Positions 53,191 through 64,000 are shown, counted from the first letter of the stretch. The stretch is 64,000 bases of DNA from Nocardia anaemiae NBRC 100462 (GCF_001612725.1 NZ_BDAZ01000001.1:372001-436000); one strand, 5' to 3'. Numbers and translations: made by a program. The notes: generated by a model from the sequence alone, not told the origin.

Positions 53191-54570
53191 TCATCGCACC
53201 CGGGCGAACAACCGGCCTGCGAGATCGATTCCGGTCAGGGCGCCGGATTCGTCACGGGTGAAGAACCCGCGTTGTCCTTGCAGACCGCCATCGGTGACGA
53301 TGTACTCGTCCGCGTCGCCGGGCAACAGGCCGAGGACAGCCGGGGGAAGGTCGGGCGGCATTTCGGTGTCCGCGGCGGCACGGATCTCCGGTTTGATGGC
53401 ACATCCGATCGTCAACACTGCCCCGTCGGCGTCGAGGGTGAGCCGCATCATCTCGTTCTCGTAGTACCCGGCGATCTCCGCCGCCCGCCCCCCGTCGTAG
53501 GGCAGCGGTTCCGGGTCGGGTTCGAGTACGCCGAGGTAGTGTTCGAGCACCCAGTTCACCAGGATCCGGTTGAACGCGAGGCCCGCATCCGGGCCCGCGT
53601 TCGACGTCACGGCAACGGCGAAGTTCCGCTCGGGCACAATGAGCAGGTCGGCGAACTGGCCATTGCCCGACCCGCCGTGCCCGATGGTCGCGACACCATC
53701 GACTTCACGCAGAAACCAGCAGATGCCGAATGCGTCACCCAAGGTGCTGCCGCGCAGTTCTACGGTTTGTTCTCGCATCCGGTGCAGCAGTGCGGTAGGC
53801 AGAATGCGCTCGCCGCCCTCGGTCCGGCCGTCGCCGAGATGGAACCGCGCCCAGCGCAGCAGATCGCTCACCGACGTCGCCACACCGCCGCCGGGATTGT
53901 TGGCGCGGTTGTCCTTCCACTGCCGGGCCACCGCGAGCACACCGTTCCCATCGACGTTGTGGCCCACCGCGAATCGCCGAATCATCACGTCGTTGATCGC
54001 GTAACAGCTGTGCGCCAGCCCGAGCGGTTCGAACAACAGCGACGTGACGGCCCGCTCGAAGCTCGATCCGGTGACGTTCTCGATGATCCGGCCAGCCAGG
54101 TTGAACGCCGCCTGGCTATAGGACGCCCGCGCTCCCGGTTCCGCGATCAACGGCGACTCGGCAAGTTTCACCGCGTGCCGCGCCAACGCGTCGTCTCCTT
54201 CGCCAGTGTCGACGCCGAGCTTCCATTCCAGCCCGGCCGTATGGTTGAGCAGCCGCAATACGGTGATCTCGTCCGCGACCGAATCGCTTGGCGCGAATTC
54301 GGGGACATACCGCCGCACCGGCGCGTCCAACTCCACCCGCCCCTCGGCGACCAGTCGCATCAACGCGGTCGCGGTGAACGTCTTGCTCACCGACCCGACC
54401 ACGAACATCGTGTCCCGGTCCACTAGAAGCGGATTGTCCATACTCGTCACCCCGTGGCACGCGAAGTCTTCTCGACCACCGGCCAACACCCCGACGGCCA
54501 CACCCGGCAGGCCCAACTTCTCGGCCGTGGCCGCTACGAATTCCGACAGTTGCTGTGCTACCTCGCTCAT
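53191..54570 (-). CDS. Serine hydrolase of the beta-lactamase / PBP4* family
   Basis: The 459-residue protein has the class C-type serine hydrolase signatures: nucleophile SxxK in VGSVSKTFTATALMRL, YSQ in ASYSQAAFNLAGRIIENVTG (the YxN-type position), and HGGSGNGQF, the usual third motif. A C-terminal lipocalin-like or DUF3471-type domain (about 365-459) follows. There is no signal peptide, so it is cytoplasmic and unlikely to be a resistance beta-lactamase. Esterase or peptidase action on a small ligand is more likely. It starts at 54570, 6 nt after the MerR-type promoter's -10, and is followed by the MerR gene. Confidence 0.92.
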   Translation of the reverse strand: MSEVAQQLSEFVAATAEKLGLPGVAVGVLAGGREDFACHGVTSMDNPLLVDRDTMFVVGSVSKTFTATALMRLVAEGRVELDAPVRRYVPEFAPSDSVADEITVLRLLNHTAGLEWKLGVDTGEGDDALARHAVKLAESPLIAEPGARASYSQAAFNLAGRIIENVTGSSFERAVTSLLFEPLGLAHSCYAINDVMIRRFAVGHNVDGNGVLAVARQWKDNRANNPGGGVATSVSDLLRWARFHLGDGRTEGGERILPTALLHRMREQTVELRGSTLGDAFGICWFLREVDGVATIGHGGSGNGQFADLLIVPERNFAVAVTSNAGPDAGLAFNRILVNWVLEHYLGVLEPDPEPLPYDGGRAAEIAGYYENEMMRLTLDADGAVLTIGCAIKPEIRAAADTEMPPDLPPAVLGLLPGDADEYIVTDGGLQGQRGFFTRDESGALTGIDLAGRLFARVR

Positions 54571-54576
54571 GCCACC

Positions 54577-54608
54577 ATGCTCAAACCCTGCCCCAGGGGC
54601 AAGGTCAA
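54577..54608 (-). promoter_or_regulatory. MerR-controlled promoter of the serine hydrolase-MerR operon
   Basis: On the minus strand TTGACC (54608-54603), a 20-bp spacer holding TTGCCCCTGGGGCAGGG, and GAGCAT (54582-54577) are followed 6 nt later by the ATG. Layout and distances equal those at 25345-25376 base for base. Confidence 0.68.
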
Positions 54609-54709
54609 GCCCTCAGCTGAAACTCGCCGACCGCAAGACCGATCGGATCCGGATTCCACCGCCCTCGGGGTGTCTCATCAACGAACGATTCTGAACACCT
54701 CGGACTCCG

Positions 54710-54913
54710 CTAAGAGGCTGCCGCTACCGTCGGTGGCCAATCTGCGGGCTCTACGTTGGTGGGCTTCCCATCGCGGTTGTCTGCCCAATCGAACTCAGGC
54801 GGTGGTGGCCCCCATTGGCGTCGAATCCAGTGGTATTTGGTACGCCACACACGGTTTGAAGTCACTGCACCTTTGTTTCCATGTGACCGGTTGGAGAGCA
54901 GCACTCCGCGCAT
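54710..54913 (-). CDS. Possible small phage-like protein
   Basis: A 67-residue frame from ATG 54913 has a basic N-terminus and an acidic, Trp- and Pro-rich end with WRTKYHWIRRQWGPPPPEF. The composition is that of a real small protein, but no ribosome-binding site is visible and no family is recognised. It lies beside a resolvase relic, so it may belong to the same lost element. Confidence 0.25.
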   Translation of the reverse strand: MRGVLLSNRSHGNKGAVTSNRVWRTKYHWIRRQWGPPPPEFDWADNRDGKPTNVEPADWPPTVAAAS

Positions 54914-54951
54914 GCAGTGCGACAGCCCTGCCCCTGTGACGGCTTCCGGCC

Positions 54952-55068
54952 GACGGCACCGTGCGGCAGCTGGAGGGGATCGAGGTCGAGCGCACCTTCG
55001 TCGACAAGGTCTCCGGGAAGGACACCGCACGCGCCCGCAGCTTGCCCCCCTGCTTCACCGGCACCTGA
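54952..55068 (+). pseudogene. Relic of a serine recombinase (resolvase)
   Basis: The frame reads TVRQLEGIEVERTFVDKVSGKDTAR, which corresponds to the QLdAL...vfxDkvSGkdtaRP segment of Tn3-type resolvases and invertases. It then leaves the family pattern, apparently after an indel, and ends at TGA 55068. The catalytic serine and the DNA-binding domain are absent. Confidence 0.6.
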
Positions 55069-55147
55069 ATTCCGGTCTTCCGGATTGCCGCAGGTCGAAT
55101 ACCGTCCCAGGGGTATTCGCTCGCATGTTCGCTATGAGGAGATAACT

Positions 55148-55387
55148 TTGAAGTACACGATTACCGCAGGCGTGTTCGCTGGGGCGGTCTTGATCGGATC
55201 GCTGCTGGGAGCCGGCCAGGCTGTAGCCGGAACCGGTCTGCCGCTGGAACCGGTCGGTGTCGAATCGGCGCCGAAGTCGGAATCCGTGCACCAGAGCGGT
55301 TTGTCGGAAATCGTCGGCTCGACCGGTTCGAGTAACTCTATTTCCAGTGACCCGTGTATTCCGTCTCGCCCCCTGACGTGCGGGTGA
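55148..55387 (+). CDS. Small exported protein with two C-terminal cysteines
   Basis: The 79-residue precursor starts at TTG 55148, the only start with a good ribosome-binding site (GAGGAG six nt upstream). It has a Sec signal peptide ending near QAVAG (about residue 28). The mature peptide of about 50 residues is Ser-rich and ends SSDPCIPSRPLTCG, with two cysteines 8 residues apart and a terminal glycine. No family is recognised. It lies 1.1 kb upstream of the radical SAM operon, with relics between. Confidence 0.6.
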   Translation: MKYTITAGVFAGAVLIGSLLGAGQAVAGTGLPLEPVGVESAPKSESVHQSGLSEIVGSTGSSNSISSDPCIPSRPLTCG

Positions 55388-55635
55388 AACATCTGATGGC
55401 ACGCCGGGGATCGGCCCAGGACTCCCGAAGCTGACCCCCAGGGGCGAAATAGGCTTCAATGGCCCCCGGTTATCCGCGATCTCCCACGCGTGGTTGCGGG
55501 GCATGCGGTCGCCGAGACGTTCGCTGGCCCAGCGCGTGGCGCGCAGGCCAGATCCGTGCAGTTCGCGGCCGCTGGACACGGCGCCGCAGGCTCAGTCCTG
55601 GTGCACGGCCGATCCTTGACCGGCTAAATCCGCTT
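55388..55635. other. Gap without a recognised gene
   Basis: No gene is recognised here. One minus-strand frame (around 55450-55560) reads ATRWASERLGDRMPRNHAWEI and looks coding, but its ends are undefined and no family is recognised. It may be another fragment of the degraded element. Confidence 0.35.
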
Positions 55636-55672
55636 GCTGACCACCGGTAACATTCCCTTACCGGTGGTCAGC
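55636..55672. terminator. Perfect 15-bp hairpin
   Basis: GCTGACCACCGGTAA (55636-55650) pairs exactly with TTACCGGTGGTCAGC (55658-55672) across a 7-nt loop. It may end the minus-strand integrase relic or be an element boundary. Confidence 0.65.
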
Positions 55673-55825
55673 ACCCTGCAAGGATGGATATCCTCCGGAC
55701 GAAATGTCCGATCTCAGCGAATTCGGCCAAATCTCAGTCGATCTTGGCCAACGGTCCGGATATTTGGCCAACGTCTCAGTGAATCTGCTCAATCCCGGGA
55801 TCGCGGCTACCTGTCGTTGCCATCA

Positions 55826-56080
55826 TCACTCGAGTCGTACTCGTCGACATCGAGCTGTGTGTACTTCCGCAACCTCGACCAGCGTCATATGGCCGACCGC
55901 AGTGCCGAACTCGATATCGCGGATCCAGCGTGCCTCGGCGACACCGACCACCTCGGCCAGCTCACACCAGCGGGCCGCGGCCTCGAAATCGTCGAAGGTC
56001 TCCGACGTCGAGCGTCGACGACCGGTCTCGTCGTAGAAGTGGAACGGAACCTGTCAGGCGATCGACCCGTTGCTACGGGG
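55826..56080 (-). pseudogene. Relic of a tyrosine integrase (N-terminal part), copy B
   Basis: The minus-strand frame from 56044 to a stop at 55826 reads FHFYDETGRRRSTSETFDDFEAAARWCELAEVVGVAEAR, then TLVEVAEVHTAR. This is the arm-binding and first core-binding segment of actinobacterial phage-type integrases. A stop lies just upstream, and the preceding bases NGSIA (in another reading) and flank match copy A at 39975-40085. The catalytic domain is missing. Confidence 0.6.
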
Positions 56081-56135
56081 TCGCGGGTGTGATGTGAGAA
56101 TGAGGCCTCTAGAGCCAATAGTTGCCCTGAGAAGC

Positions 56136-56512
56136 CTCCGAACTGCCACTTGTCGCCGATCCTGGTGTGGCCGACCATGGCCGGGCTGACCCAGCCGTGT
56201 CGACGTCGTCGGTCCACATCTCCATGCCCGCAAAGGCTTTCAGCGCGGCCCGCAGGGTGCGGCGGTCCTGGTATCAGGACAGGTTCATCCGGGCAATCGA
56301 CGTCCGGCTGTGTAGCGAGGGCTTGCCCGTTGAGACCGTGAACAGATCGCGGCCGCCGATGCCGACGAGTACGAGTCGCCGAAGGTGGAGACCAAGGAAA
56401 TCATCAGCCGTCAGTGCAACTGATCGCAACTGAACCGGGCGGGGGCGACACGAAATATCCGATGTTCGCCTCCGCCACGGCGCCGCCATAAAAGCTACCG
56501 AAGGAGATCTGA
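56136..56512. other. Gap upstream of the radical SAM operon
   Basis: No frame in this interval has a convincing start and recognisable product. The only clear signal is AAGGAG at 56501, the ribosome-binding site of the next gene. A promoter for the operon must lie here or further upstream, but no clear -35/-10 pair was found. Confidence 0.45.
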
Positions 56513-57454
56513 ATGCTGATCCTCTATGTCGGAGACCTGCACTTCTCGGGCTGGTCGATGCGGGGCCGAATCGCCTTGCAGGAGAAGCGTCTCCCCTTCG
56601 AGGAGCGTCGAATCGAGCTGGACTGGCCGACCACCGAAACGCCGGACGGCGTCCTGATCGTCGGCGACATCGCCGAAGAACGCGAAGCACAGGTTGGCTG
56701 CCAGTGCCGGTTCACCGACCTCCACCTACTCGACACCGAAAAAGTACTCTCCGGATCGGTGGCGGAACTGCTACCGCGCGTGCCGATTCTGGTTGACACC
56801 AGCACGCGTGCTGTCGCCACCGACGTGGTGTCGATCGCCGAATACCTCGACGAACTTGCCCCGGAATCTGGAGTGCGTCTCACCGGGGCGACCCTCGTGC
56901 AACGCGCGGTCATCCGGTCGATCTGTGCGTGGGCTACGCACGATCTCTCGCTGCTCATGAACGGGCCCACCTACGCGAAAGCGATTCGCCCACAACGTCC
57001 ACCGCAACTGGACCAGGACGCAGTCGAACAAGCGCACTGGATATGCGACACCGTGGCCGCGCTACTCGACAACAGCGGCGGCCCCTTCGTAGCCGGGGAC
57101 TTCAGCTTGGCCGATGTCCTGCTGTCGACCTACTTCCAGCAGATCATCGGTTGGCGGATCGAGATTGCCGACAACAACGTCGGTCAGTACGCGCAGCGGC
57201 TACTGCAGCGGCCTTCTGTGCGCGATCATCTCTACGAGGCAACAGCGATTTATCGCGCGATCGACGAAGCCGAGACAGGCAGCCCGCAGTGGATCTTGCG
57301 CCACTACCGCTACAACCGCGAACTGAAGCTGTTGCACGACTGGCAAACTGACAAATGCGTACATATAAGCAACGAGACCGCAGAGCGAGTCGTCGATCTT
57401 GCCTACGACGGCCAGGACATGGAGGCTATTGCGGCCATCGTGGCCGCGGAATAA
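56513..57454 (+). CDS. Glutathione S-transferase-like protein with insert and C-terminal extension
   Basis: The 313-residue protein begins with a thioredoxin-like GST domain (YVGDLHFSGWSMRGRIALQEKRLPFEE; the SxWS pattern of zeta/maleylacetoacetate-isomerase-like GSTs). An insert of about 45 residues containing CQC follows (around residues 55-85). Then come PILVDTSTRAVATDVVSIAEYLDEL and the helical GST domain with GGPFVAGDFSLADVLLSTYFQQII. A tail of about 55 residues follows the GST part. Mycothiol-based actinomycetes normally lack glutathione, so it may use another thiol or serve as a binding scaffold. AAGGAG precedes ATG 56513. It is the first gene of the operon, 80 nt before the radical SAM gene. 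Confidence 0.85.
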   Translation: MLILYVGDLHFSGWSMRGRIALQEKRLPFEERRIELDWPTTETPDGVLIVGDIAEEREAQVGCQCRFTDLHLLDTEKVLSGSVAELLPRVPILVDTSTRAVATDVVSIAEYLDELAPESGVRLTGATLVQRAVIRSICAWATHDLSLLMNGPTYAKAIRPQRPPQLDQDAVEQAHWICDTVAALLDNSGGPFVAGDFSLADVLLSTYFQQIIGWRIEIADNNVGQYAQRLLQRPSVRDHLYEATAIYRAIDEAETGSPQWILRHYRYNRELKLLHDWQTDKCVHISNETAERVVDLAYDGQDMEAIAAIVAAE

Positions 57455-57534
57455 CAAGCACCACTGGCCCAAGTCAGAGCCGATGTCCGTGGAGTGCTCG
57501 ACCAACTGACTCCACTTTCTGCGAGCAGGGCGGC

Positions 57535-58935
57535 ATGATGACCACAGCGATCGAATCCATCCCCGCGACACTGCGATACCGGCGAGACTTGGGTCTGTTG
57601 TTCGACCCGTACTCCGGCACCTTCCATCGATTGCGCAACAAGGTCGCCAAAGACATGGTGGCGCAGATCTTTTCCGGCGCCGACCGAGCGACCATCATCG
57701 GCAACATCAGCCATCGGTACAACGCCGATGCCGATATCGTCGCCACCGACCTCGAAGCCCTCGCCACCACTCTCACCACACCCGCGAGTTCCGAGTCCGA
57801 ATCTCACGGCGGATCAGTGCACGAGATCGACAAGCGGTTCGACACCACTTTGGATTTCCCGTTACGCCTCGAAATCGAGCTGACCGCCGTCTGCAACTGG
57901 AACTGCGGCTTCTGCTACAACGTGTGGAAGATCGATCCGACGATGTCGGACCACGACGTACGACGCGCGGTGCGTGAGCTACCCGAGAAACACATCCCCA
58001 CTAACCTCGCTACCGCGATCCTGGACGAATGCGCCGAGAAAGGCTGCTTCGTCATCCGCTACAGCGGCGGGGAGACGCTGCTGCACCCCGACGCCATGGA
58101 CATCTTCGAACATGGCGGCCGACTCGGCCTGTACCAGGTGATATTCACCAACGGCCACTTCATCACCGCCGAGCGCGCCGCCCGCCTCGCGGCGGCGAAC
58201 GTGCGCTGTGCCCTGGTATCCATCCATGGTGACCGTGACCAGCACAACCTGCTCACCGGCCATCCCCGCGCTTACGACAAGGCCATCACTGCGATGCGTC
58301 TGCTCCAGGACGCGGGCATCAACGTGGTGGCCGAACTAACTCTGGTCAAGGAAAACATCAGCGGCGCACTGGATGTCATCCGCGACGTGCACAGCATCGG
58401 CGTCCGAGAGTTCGGCGTCATGCGCTATGTACCGACCGGCCGAAACGACGACCGCTACGGAGTCCCGGTGTCGGTAACGCTGCCGCTGATGAGGGAAATC
58501 GACCACCTCACGACCACAGAATGCCCCGGCATGACGGTGGCGTGGCCGTGCGCCCAGAAGCTGTGCACCAGCGACACCGACACACCGCTGCATGCCGATG
58601 ACCCCACTCTGGCGCTGCGGTCTTCACAGATCGTCGGCCACTGCGAATCCGGGCTGGTATGGGCAAGCGTCAGCTACGACGGACAACTACGCAACTGTCC
58701 ACACAGCAACGTCTACTTCGGCCGCCTCGCCGAGCATCGCGTCGCCGAGCTGTGGCCGACGCTGACCGAGCACGTCCACACGGCAGTCACCACGCGCGAC
58801 ACCTGCGCGGGCTGCGCGGTCGCCGAGACGTGCCGTGGCGGCTGCCACCTGCCGAGCTTCTTCACCCCACGAAAGGTCACAGGACTGGGAATGCCAACGC
58901 TGGGCACCACATCCGTCACCGGAATGAGCGGATAG
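57535..58935 (+). CDS. Radical SAM/SPASM enzyme with PqqD-like N-terminal domain
   Basis: The 466-residue enzyme starts with a domain of about 85 residues resembling PqqD/RRE peptide-recognition domains (LRYRRDLGLLFDPYSGTFHRLRNKV...). The radical SAM core has the CX3CX2C cluster C120, C124, C127 and a GGE motif in RYSGGETLLHPD. The C-terminal SPASM region has C370, C388 and the CX2CX5CX3C set C424, C427, C433, C437, giving ligands for two auxiliary 4Fe-4S clusters. Such enzymes modify ribosomal peptides (PqqE, MftC, AlbA-like) or other substrates. Two adjacent ATGs (57535, 57538) are possible starts. It is followed 9 nt later by the GlyRS gene. No precursor peptide is found nearby. Confidence 0.93.
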   Translation: MMTTAIESIPATLRYRRDLGLLFDPYSGTFHRLRNKVAKDMVAQIFSGADRATIIGNISHRYNADADIVATDLEALATTLTTPASSESESHGGSVHEIDKRFDTTLDFPLRLEIELTAVCNWNCGFCYNVWKIDPTMSDHDVRRAVRELPEKHIPTNLATAILDECAEKGCFVIRYSGGETLLHPDAMDIFEHGGRLGLYQVIFTNGHFITAERAARLAAANVRCALVSIHGDRDQHNLLTGHPRAYDKAITAMRLLQDAGINVVAELTLVKENISGALDVIRDVHSIGVREFGVMRYVPTGRNDDRYGVPVSVTLPLMREIDHLTTTECPGMTVAWPCAQKLCTSDTDTPLHADDPTLALRSSQIVGHCESGLVWASVSYDGQLRNCPHSNVYFGRLAEHRVAELWPTLTEHVHTAVTTRDTCAGCAVAETCRGGCHLPSFFTPRKVTGLGMPTLGTTSVTGMSG

Positions 58936-58944
58936 GATCGCGCG

Positions 58945-62028
<3,084 letters not shown>

Positions 62029-62388
62029 GACGACGCCTATCAGGCCCACGGTCCAAGATGCTGCGTATGGCCGAAATGGCTCCGCACTATCTCGCCGGAC
62101 AGATGAGGCTAACTGACTTGTAGGATCGCAAAATTCGTGGCAACCGCAGGTTGATCGACCTGGCCTTTTGTGGACTGTCTCGCGCAGTGGCGGACGGTGT
62201 TTGTCTCAGTTCGATGGCATTTCTTTGGCTTGGTCAGGGTTGTTCGGCTGGTGTGCTTTGCCAGCGAATGATCCTTTTGGGTCTTGTGAATGCCGTTTCG
62301 AGACTCATCGGCGCCAGCGTTGCGCGCGCGATGGTGATGTCACCCCTGCTGTCCGATGCTCGAGGCAGGGGCAGCATCGCGTGCCCCT
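62029..62388. other. Gap without a recognised gene
   Basis: No frame with a ribosome-binding site and familiar product was seen. The sequence is visibly less GC-rich than its surroundings around 62150-62300, which fits a boundary of a transferred segment. A clear terminator hairpin for the GlyRS gene was not found. Confidence 0.45.
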
Positions 62389-63348
62389 TCAGGAGCCCTC
62401 CCACCACGGCTCCGTGTCCTCCACGGCGACGGACTCGTAAAAGTCCATGTTGCTGATCTCCAGGTTGCCCGCAAGCGATCCGACCATGCGGCAGGGAAGG
62501 ACGGCGTGCTGCCCCGGAGTGTCGTACAGGTCGACAGCGGTCAGTGGTCGGCCGGGCTCGGCAAAGGTCCTGGCATCGGCGAGAACGACCAGCGTGGTGT
62601 GCTCCTCGGCGCGCTCCTTGGGCGGCGGGACCAGCGCCGGGACCTGCCCCGGCAGCAGACCCTCGAAGGCTCGGTCGTCGACCACCAACGCCGACAGCGG
62701 ATAGCGCTCCACGTCGATCTCGTCCGGGTCCAGGTCGGTACCGACCCAGCCATCCTCGTCGGCCCCGCCCAACTCATCGAGCAGGGCGCGCCAACCCTCC
62801 TCGTCGTCGAAGAACGTACGGACCAGCAATACACCAGCGGTGGCGGGCAGTGCAGGGAAGGACCGGTGCGGCGGCGCCGCCGGCACGGGGAAGGCCGGGC
62901 GCCCGCCCTCTCCCTCGTACATGCCGCACACGTCCATATTGCGTACCAGGTGGTCGAACGTGAGTGCGCCGCCCAGCAGATCGGCCAGGATCTCACCGAG
63001 CCGGGCCGACCGAACCCGGACACCGCGCCCGGGCATCGCCGCCAGGTCCACCAGCAACGGCCCGCCCCCGCCGTACACCACCGGAATGGCCGCCAAGACG
63101 ACGACCGGCGGCACCGGGCCACCGTCCGCGACAAGTGCGGGGACGTTTCCGCCGTGCAGGAAGTCCCACCCGCAGTCCTCGATCGGTCGCAGCCGCACCC
63201 CGCTGCCCCCGACGACGAGCACATCGCCTTCCCGGCGGCCCCCGACCTCGTCAACCAGCTTGCCCCACTGTGCCGCACCGTCCTCGTAGCACGTACAGAC
63301 CAACAACACTTCACCGGGCTCCGGCTGGGGAAGCCTAGGAAAGGACAT
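62389..63348 (-). CDS. Protein with two DUF6924-like domains
   Basis: The 319-residue cytosolic protein contains an internal duplication. Each half begins with a strand-turn of the form VLLVxTxxxD (EVLLVCTCYEDGAAQWGKLVDEVGG and GVLLVRTFFDDEEGWRALLDELGG). Each also contains a PALV/PP-VVVLA strand; the second half continues through FAEPGRPLTAVDLYDTPGQ to a conserved NLEISNMDFYESV end, as in DUF6924. GGAGGAG precedes ATG 63348. The family is common in actinomycetes and has no known role. It converges with the GlyRS gene. Confidence 0.8.
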   Translation of the reverse strand: MSFPRLPQPEPGEVLLVCTCYEDGAAQWGKLVDEVGGRREGDVLVVGGSGVRLRPIEDCGWDFLHGGNVPALVADGGPVPPVVVLAAIPVVYGGGGPLLVDLAAMPGRGVRVRSARLGEILADLLGGALTFDHLVRNMDVCGMYEGEGGRPAFPVPAAPPHRSFPALPATAGVLLVRTFFDDEEGWRALLDELGGADEDGWVGTDLDPDEIDVERYPLSALVVDDRAFEGLLPGQVPALVPPPKERAEEHTTLVVLADARTFAEPGRPLTAVDLYDTPGQHAVLPCRMVGSLAGNLEISNMDFYESVAVEDTEPWWEGS

Positions 63349-63704
63349 AACTCTCCTCCGAAAAGACTGCGGCAGTCGCCTCGTCGCAATTGGTCCCGGC
63401 CGTGAGGATGCGTCCTACAGAACACCCCGATCAGCCGCGACTCATAGATGACATGCCCGGCCTCGGTATCCCACCAATTACTCACCGCCGCAAGCGAACC
63501 GACCTCTCGACGTCGTCGGCAACACGTGGGACCCGACCTGCACAGCATCGACAGTAGCCGACCCGCGAGACCAGGATGCTTTCAACACCACCACACTCGG
63601 CAACTCGAATCCTCCTGCCGCGGAAGGTAACTGGCGAAGATCATGCATCAACAGATCAGCGAAGGAAGCGGAATCTCATAATCACAACCACGTAGCCTCT
63701 CAGA
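63349..63704. other. Gap with a coding-like fragment
   Basis: A minus-strand stretch around 63400-63500 reads GSLAAVSNWWDTEAGHVIYESRLIGVF and looks like part of a protein, but no start or family is recognised. TAGCCT at 63693-63698 lies 6 nt before the Nudix GTG, consistent with a -10 for a leaderless message. Confidence 0.35.
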
Positions 63705-64000
63705 GTGAACAAAGAGCTCCGAGTAGCGGCCTACGTTGTATGCGTGCGGGAAGCCGAGATCCTGCTGACCAGGTGGACAGCGCCCGACGGCAGCAAGCAG
63801 TGGACGCTACCAGGCGGCGGAATGCACCACGGCGAGGACCCGATCACAACAGCCGTCCGCGAGGTATCCGAGGAGACCGGGTACACCGCCGAGCTCGTCA
63901 GCCTGATCGGTATCGACTCGATCAACCGCCATTACCCGCGCCCGCAAGGCGAATTCGCCGACTTCCACGGGCTCCGAATCGTATACGAGGGTCGGATCAC
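63705..64000 (+). CDS. Nudix hydrolase (5' part)
   Basis: From GTG 63705 the frame is open to the end of the window. It encodes NKELRVAAYVVCVREAEILLTRW and a full Nudix box GGGMHHGEDPITTAVREVSEETGY (GX5EX7REUXEEXGU), so a pyrophosphohydrolase of the Nudix family is certain. Substrate and length are unknown because the gene is cut at the window edge. It differs from the Nudix protein at 42818. Confidence 0.9.
   Translation, partial: MNKELRVAAYVVCVREAEILLTRWTAPDGSKQWTLPGGGMHHGEDPITTAVREVSEETGYTAELVSLIGIDSINRHYPRPQGEFADFHGLRIVYEGRI

Noticed and set aside
53191..54570. Serine hydrolase as a beta-lactam resistance enzyme
   Set aside because: No export signal and MerR-operon context; a cytoplasmic enzyme could not protect the wall.
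56462..56491. Nine-residue frame MFASATAPP upstream of the GST-like gene as a precursor peptide
   Set aside because: No ribosome-binding site and no leader region.
57482..57508. Eight-residue frame MSVECSTN before the radical SAM gene as a precursor peptide
   Set aside because: No ribosome-binding site, too short for a leader that a PqqD-like domain could bind.

Overview
The window looks like a chromosomal stretch of a high-GC mycolic-acid actinomycete, most likely Nocardia or a close relative. The evidence is an antigen-85-type secreted esterase, an LppP/LprE-type lipoprotein, a PPOX-class F420 enzyme, a mycothiol-type DinB enzyme, a SigJ/ECF41 sigma factor, many MerR and TetR regulators, and several promoters whose -10 lies 6-7 nt before the start codon, as in leaderless mRNAs. 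No rRNA, tRNA, CRISPR array or intact insertion sequence was seen.

Layout. 1-5040: three tandem paralogous solute-binding lipoproteins and a membrane protein, all joined by 4-nt overlaps. 5290-8430: a FadR-type regulator, a fatty-acid-hydroxylase-type membrane protein, and a TetR/carboxymuconolactone-decarboxylase divergon with three operator copies. 8509-11849: a copper operon (metal-binding exported protein plus CopA) behind a CsoR-type operator. 12237-16203: MerR/DinB divergon, RibD-type reductase and secreted esterase. 16248-19326: Ser/Thr kinase, P450 and ferredoxin. 19330-25326: an AfsR-like BTAD regulator, a DUF4097 protein and a DrrAB-type exporter; heptamer repeats with 11-bp period lie upstream of both target units, and an ABC/P450 gene relic marks a rearrangement. 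25345-27033: hydrolase plus MerR; a paralogous MerR module with the same promoter geometry recurs at 52419-54608. 27261-31442: DUF4185 and GH25-like wall-lytic proteins, a DUF4232 lipoprotein, a decayed nucleotidyl cyclase and a Gly/Trp-rich exported protein. 31556-33781: FAD monooxygenase facing an NphB-type aromatic prenyltransferase, a possible small meroterpenoid locus. 34518-44253: envelope and housekeeping genes interrupted by gene relics (ricin-type lectin, VapC, integrase start). 44609-47698: an antibiotic-resistance set (ABC-F protein, Vat acetyltransferase, divergent TetR). 47944-52257: duplicated membrane-anchored proteins, then an FAD oxidoreductase/SigJ operon.

The most unusual locus is 56513-62028. 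A glutathione-S-transferase-like protein, a radical SAM/SPASM enzyme with a PqqD-like N-terminal domain, and a full-length fused alpha-beta glycyl-tRNA synthetase form an apparent operon. Relics of a serine recombinase and a tyrosine integrase lie just upstream. Actinomycetes normally use the unrelated alpha2 glycyl-tRNA synthetase, so this one is probably dedicated to the neighbouring pathway, either supplying glycyl-tRNA or giving self-resistance. No precursor peptide was found. The window ends in a Nudix gene (63705 onward).
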